A stretch of DNA of 63,638 nucleotides from Aureococcus anophagefferens (lineage: Eukaryota; Sar; Pelagophyceae; Pelagomonadales; Pelagomonadaceae), in assembly GCF_000186865.1 (NCBI RefSeq), contig NW_008705568.1, forward strand, positions 322,968-386,605, read 5' to 3'. Each line of letters opens with the position of its first letter. Positions within the stretch are counted from its first letter, which is position 1. Under the pieces are notes generated by a model. That model saw only the letters and a program-made list of their open reading frames with translations, ran no database searches and had not been told where the DNA came from. Positions 48,477 through 57,276 of the stretch are shown here, piece after piece. A program made the translations under genes and the position numbers.

Positions 48477-49629
48477 TCAGAACGGCGCCTTATACCCCGG
48501 CGGCAGCACGGTGACCTTGCCCAGCGCGCCGTCCCAGGTCGCCTTGTGCGCGTACCCGTCGCGCACGGATTTGGCCGCGTAGAGCGCCGTCGCCTCCGCG
48601 AGGTCGAGGTCCGCGACGAGGACGTTCTCGTCCGCGAGCCCCGCCTCCTCGATGACGACGCCCGTGGGGCCGAAGATCGCCGACATGCCGTGGGAGCCGC
48701 GGTCGCCCGCGGCGACGTTCGACTTCACGACGAAGACGCCGTTCTCGACCGCGCGCGCCTGGCACTGCGCCCTATACACTCCCAGCTCCGCGTCGAGCCG
48801 CTCCGGCGCCCAGTCGTCGTGGGCGGGCAGCGCCACGTCGTCGTGGTAGGTCTCGCAGGAGATGTAGAACAACACGCGCGCGCCCGCGAGCACGGGCAGC
48901 CGGCACAGCTCCGGGTAGCGCTTGTCGTGGCAGATAATAACCGCGCAGGGCACGTCTCCCACGCGAAAGACGAGCTGCGACTTGCCGGCGCGCGTCGTCC
49001 AGGGCGCGTCCGTCGGCACGAGCTGCAGCTTCGGCTGGCGCGCGACGACGTCGCCCGCGCCGTCGACGACGACGGCCTCGTTGTAACCGTCCCGCGGCGC
49101 GCCGTAGACCTGTGTGGAAATCAACCACTGGTTTGGGGGGTCCCCACCAAACTTCAGAACTCTCTATCTCGGTCAAATCGAAGTCGATTCGGCTGATTTT
49201 TGGACGAATCGATTGCTCTCATCGAGCTCTCGAAGCACAGCAGAAAACCTCGCGTCAGAACGGTCGCATACGCGCACATTGAAGTCGGGTTGAAGATTTG
49301 ATTTCCACACAGCCGTAGACGGCGCCGATGCCGTGCGCGCGGCAGGCGTCGCGGATGGATCGTTCCGCGCTCCGGAGCGCGGCCGGCGTCGCCGCCTGAA
49401 TGAGCTCCGCGTCGTAGCCGGGCAGCGCGCACTCCGGCAGCGCGAGCACGTCGGCGCCGGCGCCGGCGGCCTTGGCCAGGGCGATGCTCGCGCGCGCGAC
49501 GGTCTCGTCCAGCGAGTCGCGGATCTTCAGGTTGCAGGTGGCGACGCGCAGGCTGCGCGAGAAGCGGCCGAGCGTGCTCATCGCGCGGCGCGAAGGTTGC
49601 GCGACGCGCGAGAGCGAGCACAGGCTCAT
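48477..49629 (-). CDS. Nitrilase/carbon-nitrogen hydrolase with introner
   Basis: Exons are 49629-49321 and 49109-48477, 313 residues. The catalytic triad is present: Glu in DVLALPECALPGYD, Lys in RQPKLQLVPTDAPW and Cys in AVIICHDKRYPELC, in the usual nitrilase spacing. The C-terminal half holds QARAVENGVFVVKSN and GHS-like SHGMSAIFGPTG. The family hydrolyses amides or nitriles (omega-amidase, NIT, carbamoylputrescine amidase branches); I cannot place it more exactly. The first 30 residues are Ser/Arg-rich, so mitochondrial targeting is possible. Divergent from the adenosine deaminase gene, with 51 bp between start codons. Confidence 0.85.
49110..49320 (-). mobile_element. Introner in the nitrilase gene with perfect 15-bp inverted ends (211-nt intron)
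   Basis: The 8-bp duplication CCGTAGAC is at 49102-49109 and 49313-49320 (GTCTACGG in gene sense, giving the GT donor). The 203-nt element begins CTGTGTGGAAATCAA and ends with its exact complement. The interior includes GGCTGATTTTTGGACGA (49190-49206), the same core as the ADCK2-like and cyclase introners, but the inverted ends are of another type. Excision restores HGIGA|VYGAPRDGYNE. Confidence 0.93.
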
Positions 49630-49680
49630 TGCGAGAGCCTTCAAGTTGGGTGCACTGTGTGTGTGCAAGAAGAAGACACG

Positions 49681-50748
49681 ATGGTCCGCGCCCTGGGGCT
49701 GCTCGCCTCGCTGGTCCGCGCTCTGGGGCTGCTGCTCATCCTGCGGCTCGCGACCGCCCAGCGCGCGGAGCTCCACGTGCACTGGGACGGCGCCGTCACC
49801 ACGAAGACGCTGCTCGAGGCGTCCCAGCTGCGAAACCTGTCCCTCCCGACCATCGGCAAACCGACCCACGAGTGGGAGATCGCCCTGCTCATCGACGCGA
49901 ACTTCGGGTTCAAGGCCTTCGACGTCGTCAACGACATCCTGGGCGGCGACGCGGCGACGCTCGCGCTCGCGAGCGAGCGCTTCGTCGACGCGCAGGCGGC
50001 GAACAACGTCACGTACACGGAGGTGAGGTACGATCCCGCGAGAGCGGCGCGCTCGTCCTACGCGAACGCGTCCATCTCCCAGGACGCCGCCGTGGCCGCG
50101 GTGCGGGCCGGCCTCCGCCGGGGCATGCGGGCCCACCCGGGCGTCGTCGTCCACCAGATTTTGTGCGCGATGCGGGGCTCGAGCCCGGACGCCTGCGACG
50201 CCGTCGCGGACCTCGCGGCCCGGAGCCGGTCGGACGCGCCGGGCGGCGTCGTCGGCATCGACCTCGCGGGCGACGAGTGGGGCGCGGACAACGCGCGCTA
50301 CGTCGACTGCTTCCGCCGCGCGAAGGACGACCTCGGCCTCAACACGACCGTCCACGTCGGCGAGACGCTCCCCTGGCCCCTGCGCTCGTCGACGCTCGAC
50401 GACGTTCTGACGGCCGTGCTCGACATGCGCGCGGACCGCCTCGGCCACGGCTACGCGGCCGCGAAGAACGCGACGGCGCTGGCGCTGCTCCGCGACCGCG
50501 GCGTCCACCTCGAGGCGTGCCCGACGACGGCCAAGGGCGAGGGCTCCCTCGACGCCATCGCGGCCTACAAGGCGCACGACCTGTCCTTCTCCATCAACCG
50601 CGACGACCCCTGCATCGGCTGCGGCGACGAGCGCACCGCGGCCGCGGAGGAGGCCGTCGTCGTGGCGGGGCTGGGCTTCGACGCGGGCGACCTCGACCGC
50701 GCCGACCGGGAGGCGCGCAGGCACGCCTTCGGCAGCGGGGCGGCGTAA
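49681..50748 (+). CDS. Secreted adenosine deaminase-like enzyme
   Basis: 355 residues, intronless. The leader is MVRALGLLASLVRALGLLLI. Metal and catalytic motifs of the adenosine/AMP deaminase family are all visible: ELHVHWDGA (first His pair), GIDLAGDEWG, TVHVGETLP (His and catalytic Glu), DRLGHGYA, LEACPTTA and SINRDDPCIG (Asp pair). It would convert adenosine to inosine outside the cell or in the endomembrane system, allowing nucleoside scavenging. A short Cys pair (DPCIGC) is unusual. No ADGF N-terminal domain is present. Confidence 0.85.
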   Translation: MVRALGLLASLVRALGLLLILRLATAQRAELHVHWDGAVTTKTLLEASQLRNLSLPTIGKPTHEWEIALLIDANFGFKAFDVVNDILGGDAATLALASERFVDAQAANNVTYTEVRYDPARAARSSYANASISQDAAVAAVRAGLRRGMRAHPGVVVHQILCAMRGSSPDACDAVADLAARSRSDAPGGVVGIDLAGDEWGADNARYVDCFRRAKDDLGLNTTVHVGETLPWPLRSSTLDDVLTAVLDMRADRLGHGYAAAKNATALALLRDRGVHLEACPTTAKGEGSLDAIAAYKAHDLSFSINRDDPCIGCGDERTAAAEEAVVVAGLGFDAGDLDRADREARRHAFGSGAA

Positions 50749-50839
50749 GGCGCGGCGCGGCCGACGGGCGGAGGCCTCGCGCAGGTTTTTGATTGGCCGG
50801 TTTAAGCATCGAGATTCTTCCGCACGCAGCCCCTCAACG

Positions 50840-51826
50840 ATGATGATGAAGCCCACCCTCGCCGCCCTCGCGCTCGCCCCCGCCGCCGCCCTCCGGGGCG
50901 AGGTCTGGGAGCAGCACGAGGTCGAGGCCGCGGGCTTCGTCTGGCGGGGCAATTCCACGGAGGAATCGTCCCACCTGCTCCTCCACGAGCGGATTAAGGA
51001 CGAGGACCTCCCCGCGGAGTTCACCTGGGGCAACGTCTCCGGCGTGAGCTACCTCACGATGAGCCGCAACCAGCACATCCCCCAGTACTGCGGGTCCTGC
51101 TGGGCCCACGGCTCCGTGTCGGCGCTCGCGGACCGCGTGAAGATCGCGCGCAAGGCGCAGGGCGCGGACATCAACCCGTCCGTGCAGCACATCCTCAACT
51201 GCCAGGGCGGCGGCACGTGCCACGGCGGCTCCGTCGACGGCCCCTACCAGTGGCTCAAGGGCCTCAGCGACAAGGGCGAGGGCATCTCCTACGAGACGTC
51301 GAACCCCTACATGGCGTGCAGCTCCGAGTGCACCGAGGGCATCTGCCCCGGCGGCGACTGGACCTGCACGCCCATCAACATCGCGCGCACGTGCTCGACC
51401 TTCCCCCCGGCGGGCACGTGCACGGAGATCACGCCCTACCCGCAGATCACCATCGACGACTACGGGTCCATCTCCGGCCAGAAAGCGATGCAGAAGGAGA
51501 TCTACGCGCGCGGCTCCATCGCCTGCGGCATCGACGCCGGGCCCATCCTCAACTACACGACGGGCGTCGCCACGGGCGCGGGCGAGGGCGTCGACCACGT
51601 CATCTCCGTCGTCGGCTGGGGCGTCGAGGACGGCACGTCCTACTGGATCGTCCGCAACTCGTGGGGCGAGTACTGGGGCGAGATGGGCTACGTCCGCGTC
51701 GCCTTCGGCGCGCTCATGGTCGAGGAGCAGTGCGCCTGGGCCACGGTCAAGGACTACACGGCGCCGGAGAAGGACAACCAGGTCCACTGCTTCGAGGGCG
51801 GCGAGAACTGCCAGACCAAGGCGTAG
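50840..51826 (+). CDS. Cathepsin X/Z-type cysteine protease, copy 2
   Basis: 328 residues with a signal peptide (MMMKPTLAALALAPAAALRG). It has the same motifs as copy 1: YCGSCWAHGSVSALADR, GVDHVISVVGWGVEDG and YWIVRNSWGEYWGEMG. It lacks the C-terminal Gly/Cys extension and carries shorter loops around residue 200 (FPPAGTCTEI) and 250 (TTGVATGAGEG). The two genes are strongly similar over most of their length at DNA level. This indicates a fairly recent dispersed duplication or gene conversion. The product is probably a lysosomal or secreted carboxypeptidase. Confidence 0.88.
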   Translation: MMMKPTLAALALAPAAALRGEVWEQHEVEAAGFVWRGNSTEESSHLLLHERIKDEDLPAEFTWGNVSGVSYLTMSRNQHIPQYCGSCWAHGSVSALADRVKIARKAQGADINPSVQHILNCQGGGTCHGGSVDGPYQWLKGLSDKGEGISYETSNPYMACSSECTEGICPGGDWTCTPINIARTCSTFPPAGTCTEITPYPQITIDDYGSISGQKAMQKEIYARGSIACGIDAGPILNYTTGVATGAGEGVDHVISVVGWGVEDGTSYWIVRNSWGEYWGEMGYVRVAFGALMVEEQCAWATVKDYTAPEKDNQVHCFEGGENCQTKA

Positions 51827-51965
51827 GGCGTCCTCACCCGCGCGCCGCGGCCGCCTCGACCGCGCCGCCGCTCGAGCCGGCCGCTCGGCCCCCGCCGCGG
51901 CCCACCTTTCGCGTGTACATAAGAGCGGCCTGCGGTGCTTTCTCCTTCGTGCGACCTCGGCCGCC

Positions 51966-52715
51966 TCACGCGTCCTCGTCGTAGCCGAGCCCCGTGCCGT
52001 AGAGGTAGTCGAAGGTGAAGACCTCGTAGACGGGCTTCTGCTCGTCGTTCACGACGCCGTCCATGGGGCGGAGCGTCTCGACCTCGTCCTTGAAGTCCTT
52101 GAGCATCTTCATGACGCCCGCGCGCGTGAATTCCGAATCGATGCCGAGCGAAGCGTCGTCGACGCGGAGCGCCTCGCTCCAGACGAGGCCCAGCTTGCGG
52201 ATCTTGCGGTAGAGGGACGCGCCGAGTTCGAACGGGTGGTCGCCGACCCAGGTGTCGTACTCGTAGAACGCCCAGGTGAACGCGAGGAGGACGTCGAACT
52301 TGGCCGAATTCCGCGGCGCGGCCTTGACCATCTCGAAGACGACGGCGAAGAGCGACGCGACGCGCGACGCGAGGTTCTCGTCGGGTTCCGAGTCGTCACC
52401 GAGGAGCGCCCGCTCCATGGCCTCGATGCGGGACGCGCGCGCCTCCGTGATGAGGATCCACCGCATGCGCGAGACCTGCGCCTCCGTGAGCGCCTGCGCG
52501 TTCTTCGCCGCGTCGTCGAACGCCATCTCCTCCGACTCCTCGTCGGAGTCGCCGTCGGAGTCGACGCCGCAGACCATGATGCGCCCGACACAGTCCGGCG
52601 TCGCCTCGCAGACGGCGTTCAATTTCGCGAAGTGGGCGTCGATGGGCGACTGCTTCGCCTTCTTCGCGGCCTTGCGCGCCTTCTTCGCGGCCTTGCGCTC
52701 GCTCGACGACGACAT
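51966..52715 (-). CDS. Conserved-looking hypothetical acidic protein
   Basis: 249 residues from 52715, intronless. The N-terminus is a Lys/Ala repeat (KAAKKARKAAKKAKQ), like a nucleolar signal, followed by an acidic patch (DSDGDSDEESEEMAFDD). The remaining ~180 residues are helical with aromatic positions (LLAFTWAFYEYDTWVGDHPF) and read like a folded domain. I do not recognise it. It is head-to-head with the TPR gene (129 bp between starts). Confidence 0.6.
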   Translation of the reverse strand: MSSSSERKAAKKARKAAKKAKQSPIDAHFAKLNAVCEATPDCVGRIMVCGVDSDGDSDEESEEMAFDDAAKNAQALTEAQVSRMRWILITEARASRIEAMERALLGDDSEPDENLASRVASLFAVVFEMVKAAPRNSAKFDVLLAFTWAFYEYDTWVGDHPFELGASLYRKIRKLGLVWSEALRVDDASLGIDSEFTRAGVMKMLKDFKDEVETLRPMDGVVNDEQKPVYEVFTFDYLYGTGLGYDEDA

Positions 52716-52844
52716 GGTCGATTGGGTGTGGTCCGGCGCGGCGGGTGCACACGGCTCGGCGCGCGGGTCGGCACTTGTCGGCGAGCGCTTGGCTCTGCCA
52801 CACGCGGCGCGACGAGTCGGGTGCACCGCCCATTTGAACAGACG

Positions 52845-54131
52845 ATGGCAGCCCGCGATGGGGCCGACATGGTCGACGACTGGGAGGCGGCCGTGAAGAG
52901 CTACACGAAGCGGCTCGAGGCGAAGCCGCGGGACTGCAGCACGCTCTGCAACCGCGCCTTCGTGCTCGTGCGCCTCGAGCGCTACGCCGAGGCCCTGGCG
53001 GACGCCGAGCTCTGCGTGTCCATCGAGCCGGACTTCGCCAAGGGCCACACGCGGCTCGCGCAGGCGCTGGAGCCGAGCGACCGGCCGCGGGCGCTGGACG
53101 CCTGCGCCCGGGCCCTCGAGCTCGACCCGCGCGACGCCATGGCCGCGAAGATGCTGACGAGACTCGACGATAGCCTCGTCGCGGGCCTCCGCGCGCGGCG
53201 CCAGCTCGCGGAGGCGGCCGAGGAGCGGCGCGACGGCGTGCGGGACCTGCGGCACAAGGGCCCCGAGTTCGCGCGCAAGTGGGCGCTCCTCGCGCGGGAG
53301 GACCGGCGGAAATTGGTCATGCGCATGCTGACGCGCGCGTTCAACGAGATCAAGGCCGCGTTCCTCGAGTGCTTCGAGCCGCTGGAGGACGTGCCGGGCT
53401 TCCCGCCGGGGTTTCTCGTGACGGTGGACGCGCTCCAGTCCGAGCTCCTGGCCGTGAATCTGGTGCTCATGTCCGACGCTTTGTCCGACGAGATCCTCGA
53501 GGACGCGCCCGAGGGCGAATCGCCCGGCGGGGACCTCGACGACCTCGAGCGGGGGCCGCCCATGCTGCGCTTCATCGCCCAGGCCGCGGGCGGCCGCGAG
53601 TGCGGCGAGAAGTGCTGCGGCCCGGGCATGTTCGCGATGATGGAGCAGTACCGCTTCGCCGCGTTCAAGCGCCACCCGGACGCCGCGGAGCTGTCGCGGA
53701 ATTTGATCGAGGCCCAGCGCTCGACGCTGTGCCTCGTGATCTGCCACATGCTCCTCGGCGGCGACGGCCTCCCGACGCTCGCGACGGCGTCCCAGGCCGA
53801 GGGCTTCGCGCCGGACGACGAGCAGGAGGACGAGGCGGCGGAGGAGCCCTACGACGAGGACGCCGCGGAGCGGGCCTTCGAGGAGAGCCTCCGGGAGGAC
53901 GCCGACGACGACGACGGCGACGACGAGGCGGCCGCGCGGGCCCTCGAGGCCGACTCCGAAATCCCTCCCGCGCCGCGCGGCGGCGACGACGACGAGTACA
54001 CGGACGACGAGCAGACCTTCGAGGCCGAGTCCGACGACGAGCGGGCGGGGTCGCCGCCGCGGCGCGTGCTCGGCGAGAACCGGAAGACGCGCCGGCCCGG
54101 CGACGAGGACCTCAAGTGGGTGGCCCACTAA
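52845..54131 (+). CDS. TPR-repeat protein with acidic tail
   Basis: 428 residues. The N-terminal ~110 residues contain three TPR units (AAVKSYTKRLEAKPRDCSTL, AEALADAELCVSIEPDFAKG, ALDACARALELDPRDAM), as in Hsp70/Hsp90 co-chaperones. A middle domain has a Cys cluster (GGRECGEKCCGPGMF) and helical segments. The last ~110 residues are highly acidic with Arg-rich end (RKTRRPGDEDLKWVAH). It is probably a cytosolic or nuclear adaptor. No catalytic motif. Confidence 0.7.
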   Translation: MAARDGADMVDDWEAAVKSYTKRLEAKPRDCSTLCNRAFVLVRLERYAEALADAELCVSIEPDFAKGHTRLAQALEPSDRPRALDACARALELDPRDAMAAKMLTRLDDSLVAGLRARRQLAEAAEERRDGVRDLRHKGPEFARKWALLAREDRRKLVMRMLTRAFNEIKAAFLECFEPLEDVPGFPPGFLVTVDALQSELLAVNLVLMSDALSDEILEDAPEGESPGGDLDDLERGPPMLRFIAQAAGGRECGEKCCGPGMFAMMEQYRFAAFKRHPDAAELSRNLIEAQRSTLCLVICHMLLGGDGLPTLATASQAEGFAPDDEQEDEAAEEPYDEDAAERAFEESLREDADDDDGDDEAAARALEADSEIPPAPRGGDDDEYTDDEQTFEAESDDERAGSPPRRVLGENRKTRRPGDEDLKWVAH

Positions 54132-54185
54132 AAAGTCACGACGGAGGCACCACGGAGGCGTGGTTAGTCGACCAGATTCGCCCGC

Positions 54186-55192
54186 CTACTGGGGCGTGAG
54201 GAGCGTGCCGCCGAGCATGGTGTCGACGGCCGTGAGGAAGGGGACCTGGTAGATGAGCGAGTACGCGGAGACGACGACGAGGCCGAGCATGGCGAGGCGG
54301 CCGTTCCACATCTCGGCGGCGGGCGTGAGGCCCGTGTCGAAGGCCGGGATGAGGCCCGTGGGCTCCTCGTCGGGCTCGCCCTGCTCGAGGAGGAGCGTGT
54401 CCTGGAACGGGAGCGGGCACCACGCCGCGCAGAGGCTGACCATGAGGAAGTGGACGTTGGCGATGAGGATGCAGGCGCGCTCGTTCGTGATCGTCAGCCC
54501 GCCGCCCTTGCCGCCGGAGATGATGGCGAGCGTGCCCCACTCCTTGAAGTCCAACGCTTGCGACGGGTTCGGGATGAGGCCGTGCGCCTGGCAGTAGCCC
54601 GTCGCGACGATGAAGACCCAGCCGAACATGGCGTGGCGGCCGTTCCACCGCTCGGCCTTGGCGCTGACGCCCCAGCCGTAGGAGTTGAAGATGGGGAAGT
54701 CCTTGGCGAACGTCTCCGTCGCCATCGGCATGAAGCCGCCGGGCTGCTCGCTCTTGGCGACCGTCGCCGGCGCGACCTTGGACGCCGGCGCGACGAAGGC
54801 CTAGGGAGATGGGGGTTTGGGTGTGAGACTCGGGGTTCGGGGGGTTTTGTGGGGGCGGGGTCGAGCGGCGTTTTTTGGGTTCCGTCGAGGCCGCCGCCTC
54901 GCGCGCGCGGGGACGGGCGGCGGCCGCGCGCCGTCGGGGCCGCCAGCGCCGCGCGAGCCTCGGGCCCCGCGGCGGCGAGGCTTCGAGCCTCCCGGGCGTC
55001 CTCCTCGCGCGCCGCGCGGGAGCAGGAGGCTGAATCGGAGCCAATGCGCCTCGCCGTCCTCCGGGGCCGCGGCGGCGCGATTTTTCGGCTCTCCCGCGCG
55101 GTTCGAGGTACGCGCGAGGTTCGGGGGCAGGTGGAGGGTGGACGCACCGAAGCCGTCGAGAGAAGAGCGGCGGCACAGAGCAGGCGGGCCAT
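54186..55192 (-). CDS. Light-harvesting complex (LHC) superfamily protein, plastid
   Basis: Exon 1 is 55192-55148 (15 codons, MARLLCAAALLSTAS) and exon 2 is 54800-54186; the intron is 54801-55147. Splicing creates STAS|AFVAPASK, an ASAFAP-type junction between signal and transit peptides. The mature protein has two LHC-type chlorophyll-binding helices, AERWNGRHAMFGWVFIVATG and AEMWNGRLAMLGLVVVSAYS, with a longer hydrophobic stretch between (ILIANVHFLMVSLCAAW). The layout suits a RedCAP-like or FCP-related three-helix protein rather than a typical FCP, which is a tentative sub-family call. 219 residues. It functions in thylakoid light harvesting or photoprotection. Confidence 0.82.
54801..55147 (-). 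other. 347-nt GT-AG intron splitting the plastid-targeting motif
   Basis: In gene sense it starts GTGCGTCC and ends CATCTCCCTAG. The acceptor half is very C-rich (G-rich on the plus strand). It is the longest intron seen here and has no 8-bp duplication or inverted termini. Confidence 0.75.
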
Positions 55193-55303
55193 GATGAAGC
55201 TCCGGGGATCGCACGATCTCGTGATGATCGAGGCCGCGCCGGTCTTGCCGCAAGCAAATCCGCGGCCGCCCGCCCGCGTCCTCGTCGCGTGACACGACAA
55301 AAT

Positions 55304-56527
55304 ATGCTCGGCGCCCTCGGCGTCAGCGGCGACGAGTCCCCGACGAAAGCCGACGGCTACTGCATCCTCGACGACTGCGCGCTCGACGTGTCCAGCGGCG
55401 GCGGCGCGCGCGTCGCGAAATACGCGCTGTCGACGTCGCAGGCCTCGGGCGACATCGCCGTCGTCTTCCTGCCGCTGGGCGTGTCGCGGCTCTTCGTGAC
55501 GCGCGAGGACGTCGCCGAGTCCGCGCGCGACGCGGGCCTCCGGCTGCTGGCGGTGGACCGGCCCGGCGTCGGCGGGACCGCGCCGGCGACGCAAAAGTCC
55601 GCGGAGGCGCGGGAGCCCTACCGCGCGCGGCGCGACGTCGACGTCGAGACGGCGGTCATCCGGGAGAAACTCGAGACCGCCGCGGAGCTGGAGCAGAGGG
55701 GCAAGGACTGGTGGCGCTACTCGCGGACCGTCCGGAGAAGACTGTGGACGCACTCGCGGGACGTCGCGCAAGTACTCAAAAGCCTGGGCATCGACGGCGT
55801 CCACGCCAAGGCGCGCGTCGTCGGCGTCTGCGCCGGGTCGCCCTACGCGCTCCACTTCGCGCGGTGCTTCCCGGAATTGGTCGACCGGACGCATCTCACG
55901 CTCGTGACCCCCTGGGTCTCGCCCGAGTGCCCCCACTCCTGGTCCGTCGCGCGCCTGGCGTCGAACCGCTGGTTCGGCGGGCGGTCCTTCGTCGGCTACC
56001 TGCTCGGGTCCCTGCAGCTCGGCGTGACGATCCCGCTGCTGCGGTCGCTGGAGCCGCACGAAGCTTTGGATCTCCTCGAGAAGAAGCTCACGGACGCGGA
56101 GCGCGAGGAGGTGCGGCTCCAGCGGCTCGCGCAGCACGTCGCGAAGGAGGACGCCTCCTTCAGCGACGAGGAGGCGCTGGGTTTGAAGGCGCTGGGCCAC
56201 CTGCGAGATAACGCGGACGCGCACAACGTGGCCGCGCTGACGGACGACGTCCGCGTGTGCCTGAGCACGCTCGACGAGATCGACGTCGCGCCGGAATCCC
56301 TCGGCTTCGAGCGCGCGACGGTCTTCGCGGCCGACTGCGACGACCTCGTCAAACCCGACGCCGTCGAGTGGCTCGCGGCCAAACTCCCGAACTCGCGTTT
56401 GGTCGTCTTCGGCCGGTCGTCCCACAGCGGCGTCCAGATGCTCCGGCGGCGCGAGTGGCTCCGGGCGGCGGCGACGCACGGCGACGCCGACCGGGGCGCG
56501 ACCCTGGCGCCCGCGGTGGAGTCGTAA
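55304..56527 (+). CDS. Alpha/beta hydrolase-fold protein with Cys at the nucleophile elbow
   Basis: 407 residues from the ATG at 55304. Motifs: VVFLPLGVSR (oxyanion-strand region), LLAVDRPGVGGT, and ARVVGVCAGSPYALHFAR at the nucleophile elbow. The last of these reads G-V-C-A-G instead of the usual G-x-S-x-G. A candidate Asp (AADCDDLVKPD) and His (GRSSHSGVQ) follow near 56340 and 56410. A Cys nucleophile occurs in dienelactone hydrolases; alternatively the protein is a non-catalytic relative. No leader, so cytosolic. Its stop is six bases from the convergent PDI-like stop. Confidence 0.7.
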   Translation: MLGALGVSGDESPTKADGYCILDDCALDVSSGGGARVAKYALSTSQASGDIAVVFLPLGVSRLFVTREDVAESARDAGLRLLAVDRPGVGGTAPATQKSAEAREPYRARRDVDVETAVIREKLETAAELEQRGKDWWRYSRTVRRRLWTHSRDVAQVLKSLGIDGVHAKARVVGVCAGSPYALHFARCFPELVDRTHLTLVTPWVSPECPHSWSVARLASNRWFGGRSFVGYLLGSLQLGVTIPLLRSLEPHEALDLLEKKLTDAEREEVRLQRLAQHVAKEDASFSDEEALGLKALGHLRDNADAHNVAALTDDVRVCLSTLDEIDVAPESLGFERATVFAADCDDLVKPDAVEWLAAKLPNSRLVVFGRSSHSGVQMLRRREWLRAAATHGDADRGATLAPAVES

Positions 56528-56533
56528 TGTTTT

Positions 56534-57199
56534 TTACGCGGCTCGTTGTTGTAGGACGGCCTTCATGAGCTTGACCCGGGCGCGAATGGGATTGACCGTG
56601 TCCGAATAGACGCGCTGGAGCTCCTTCTCGTCGTCGAGCATTTCCTTCTCGCGCTTCTCGAGCTTGTGCGGGGCGTAGTCCTTGTCGATGAGGAACGCCG
56701 CGAGCCAGTCTTTCTGCGTCTGGTCGGCGATCGCGGCGTCCAATTCCTCCGAGCTCAGGGCCCCGAGCTCGGCCAGCTTCGCGAGCTCCTCGTCCGTGCA
56801 GACCTGGGTCTCGTCCACGGCGCAGAAGGTCATGCGGCGGCGGACGAGCCCGTAGAGCTCGTCGTAGGACGCGCCGCCGTCGTAGGGCTGCAGGTTCCAG
56901 GGGTCGCCCCACGCGACGGTCGTCGACTCGATGCCCATGTACTCGCAGATGGGCTTGCCGACCGCGCCGCAGTTCACCGTGCCGACGAGCACCTGCGTGT
57001 TGTTGCGCAGCTCCTTCGAGAGCAGCTTCCAGCTCGCGTCCAACTTGTCGTTCTTCTCCTTCTCGCCCAGGAAGCGGATGATTGCCATCTTGCCGGCGGT
57101 GTGCTTCACGTAGTTCTGCGGGTGCAGGTCGCGGTAGGCCGTGGCGTGCGCCAGCGGCACGACGCAGCCCAAGAGCACGGCGAAAATTTTTGCCATCAT
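56534..57199 (-). CDS. Secretory thioredoxin-fold (PDI-like) protein lacking a CxxC site
   Basis: 221 residues with signal peptide MMAKIFAVLLGCVVPLAHA. The central part follows a thioredoxin pattern (YVKHTAGKMAIIRFLGEKE, then GTVNCGAVGKPICEYMGIES and AYDG-type loop). The usual C-x-x-C is absent; only the later Cys pair V-N-C...I-C-E is present, which many PDI domains also carry. A charged C-terminal coil (HKLEKREKEMLDDEKELQRV) resembles ERp29/P5-like tails. There is no KDEL-type end. It is probably an ER redox-inactive chaperone. Confidence 0.6.
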   Translation of the reverse strand: MMAKIFAVLLGCVVPLAHATAYRDLHPQNYVKHTAGKMAIIRFLGEKEKNDKLDASWKLLSKELRNNTQVLVGTVNCGAVGKPICEYMGIESTTVAWGDPWNLQPYDGGASYDELYGLVRRRMTFCAVDETQVCTDEELAKLAELGALSSEELDAAIADQTQKDWLAAFLIDKDYAPHKLEKREKEMLDDEKELQRVYSDTVNPIRARVKLMKAVLQQRAA

Positions 57200-57276
57200 C
57201 GCGATCTGACGCCGGCGGGCACACTTTCAAAGTTTACTTGTTCAAGAGGCGAAAGTTGAACCCCATGAAAAAGATG

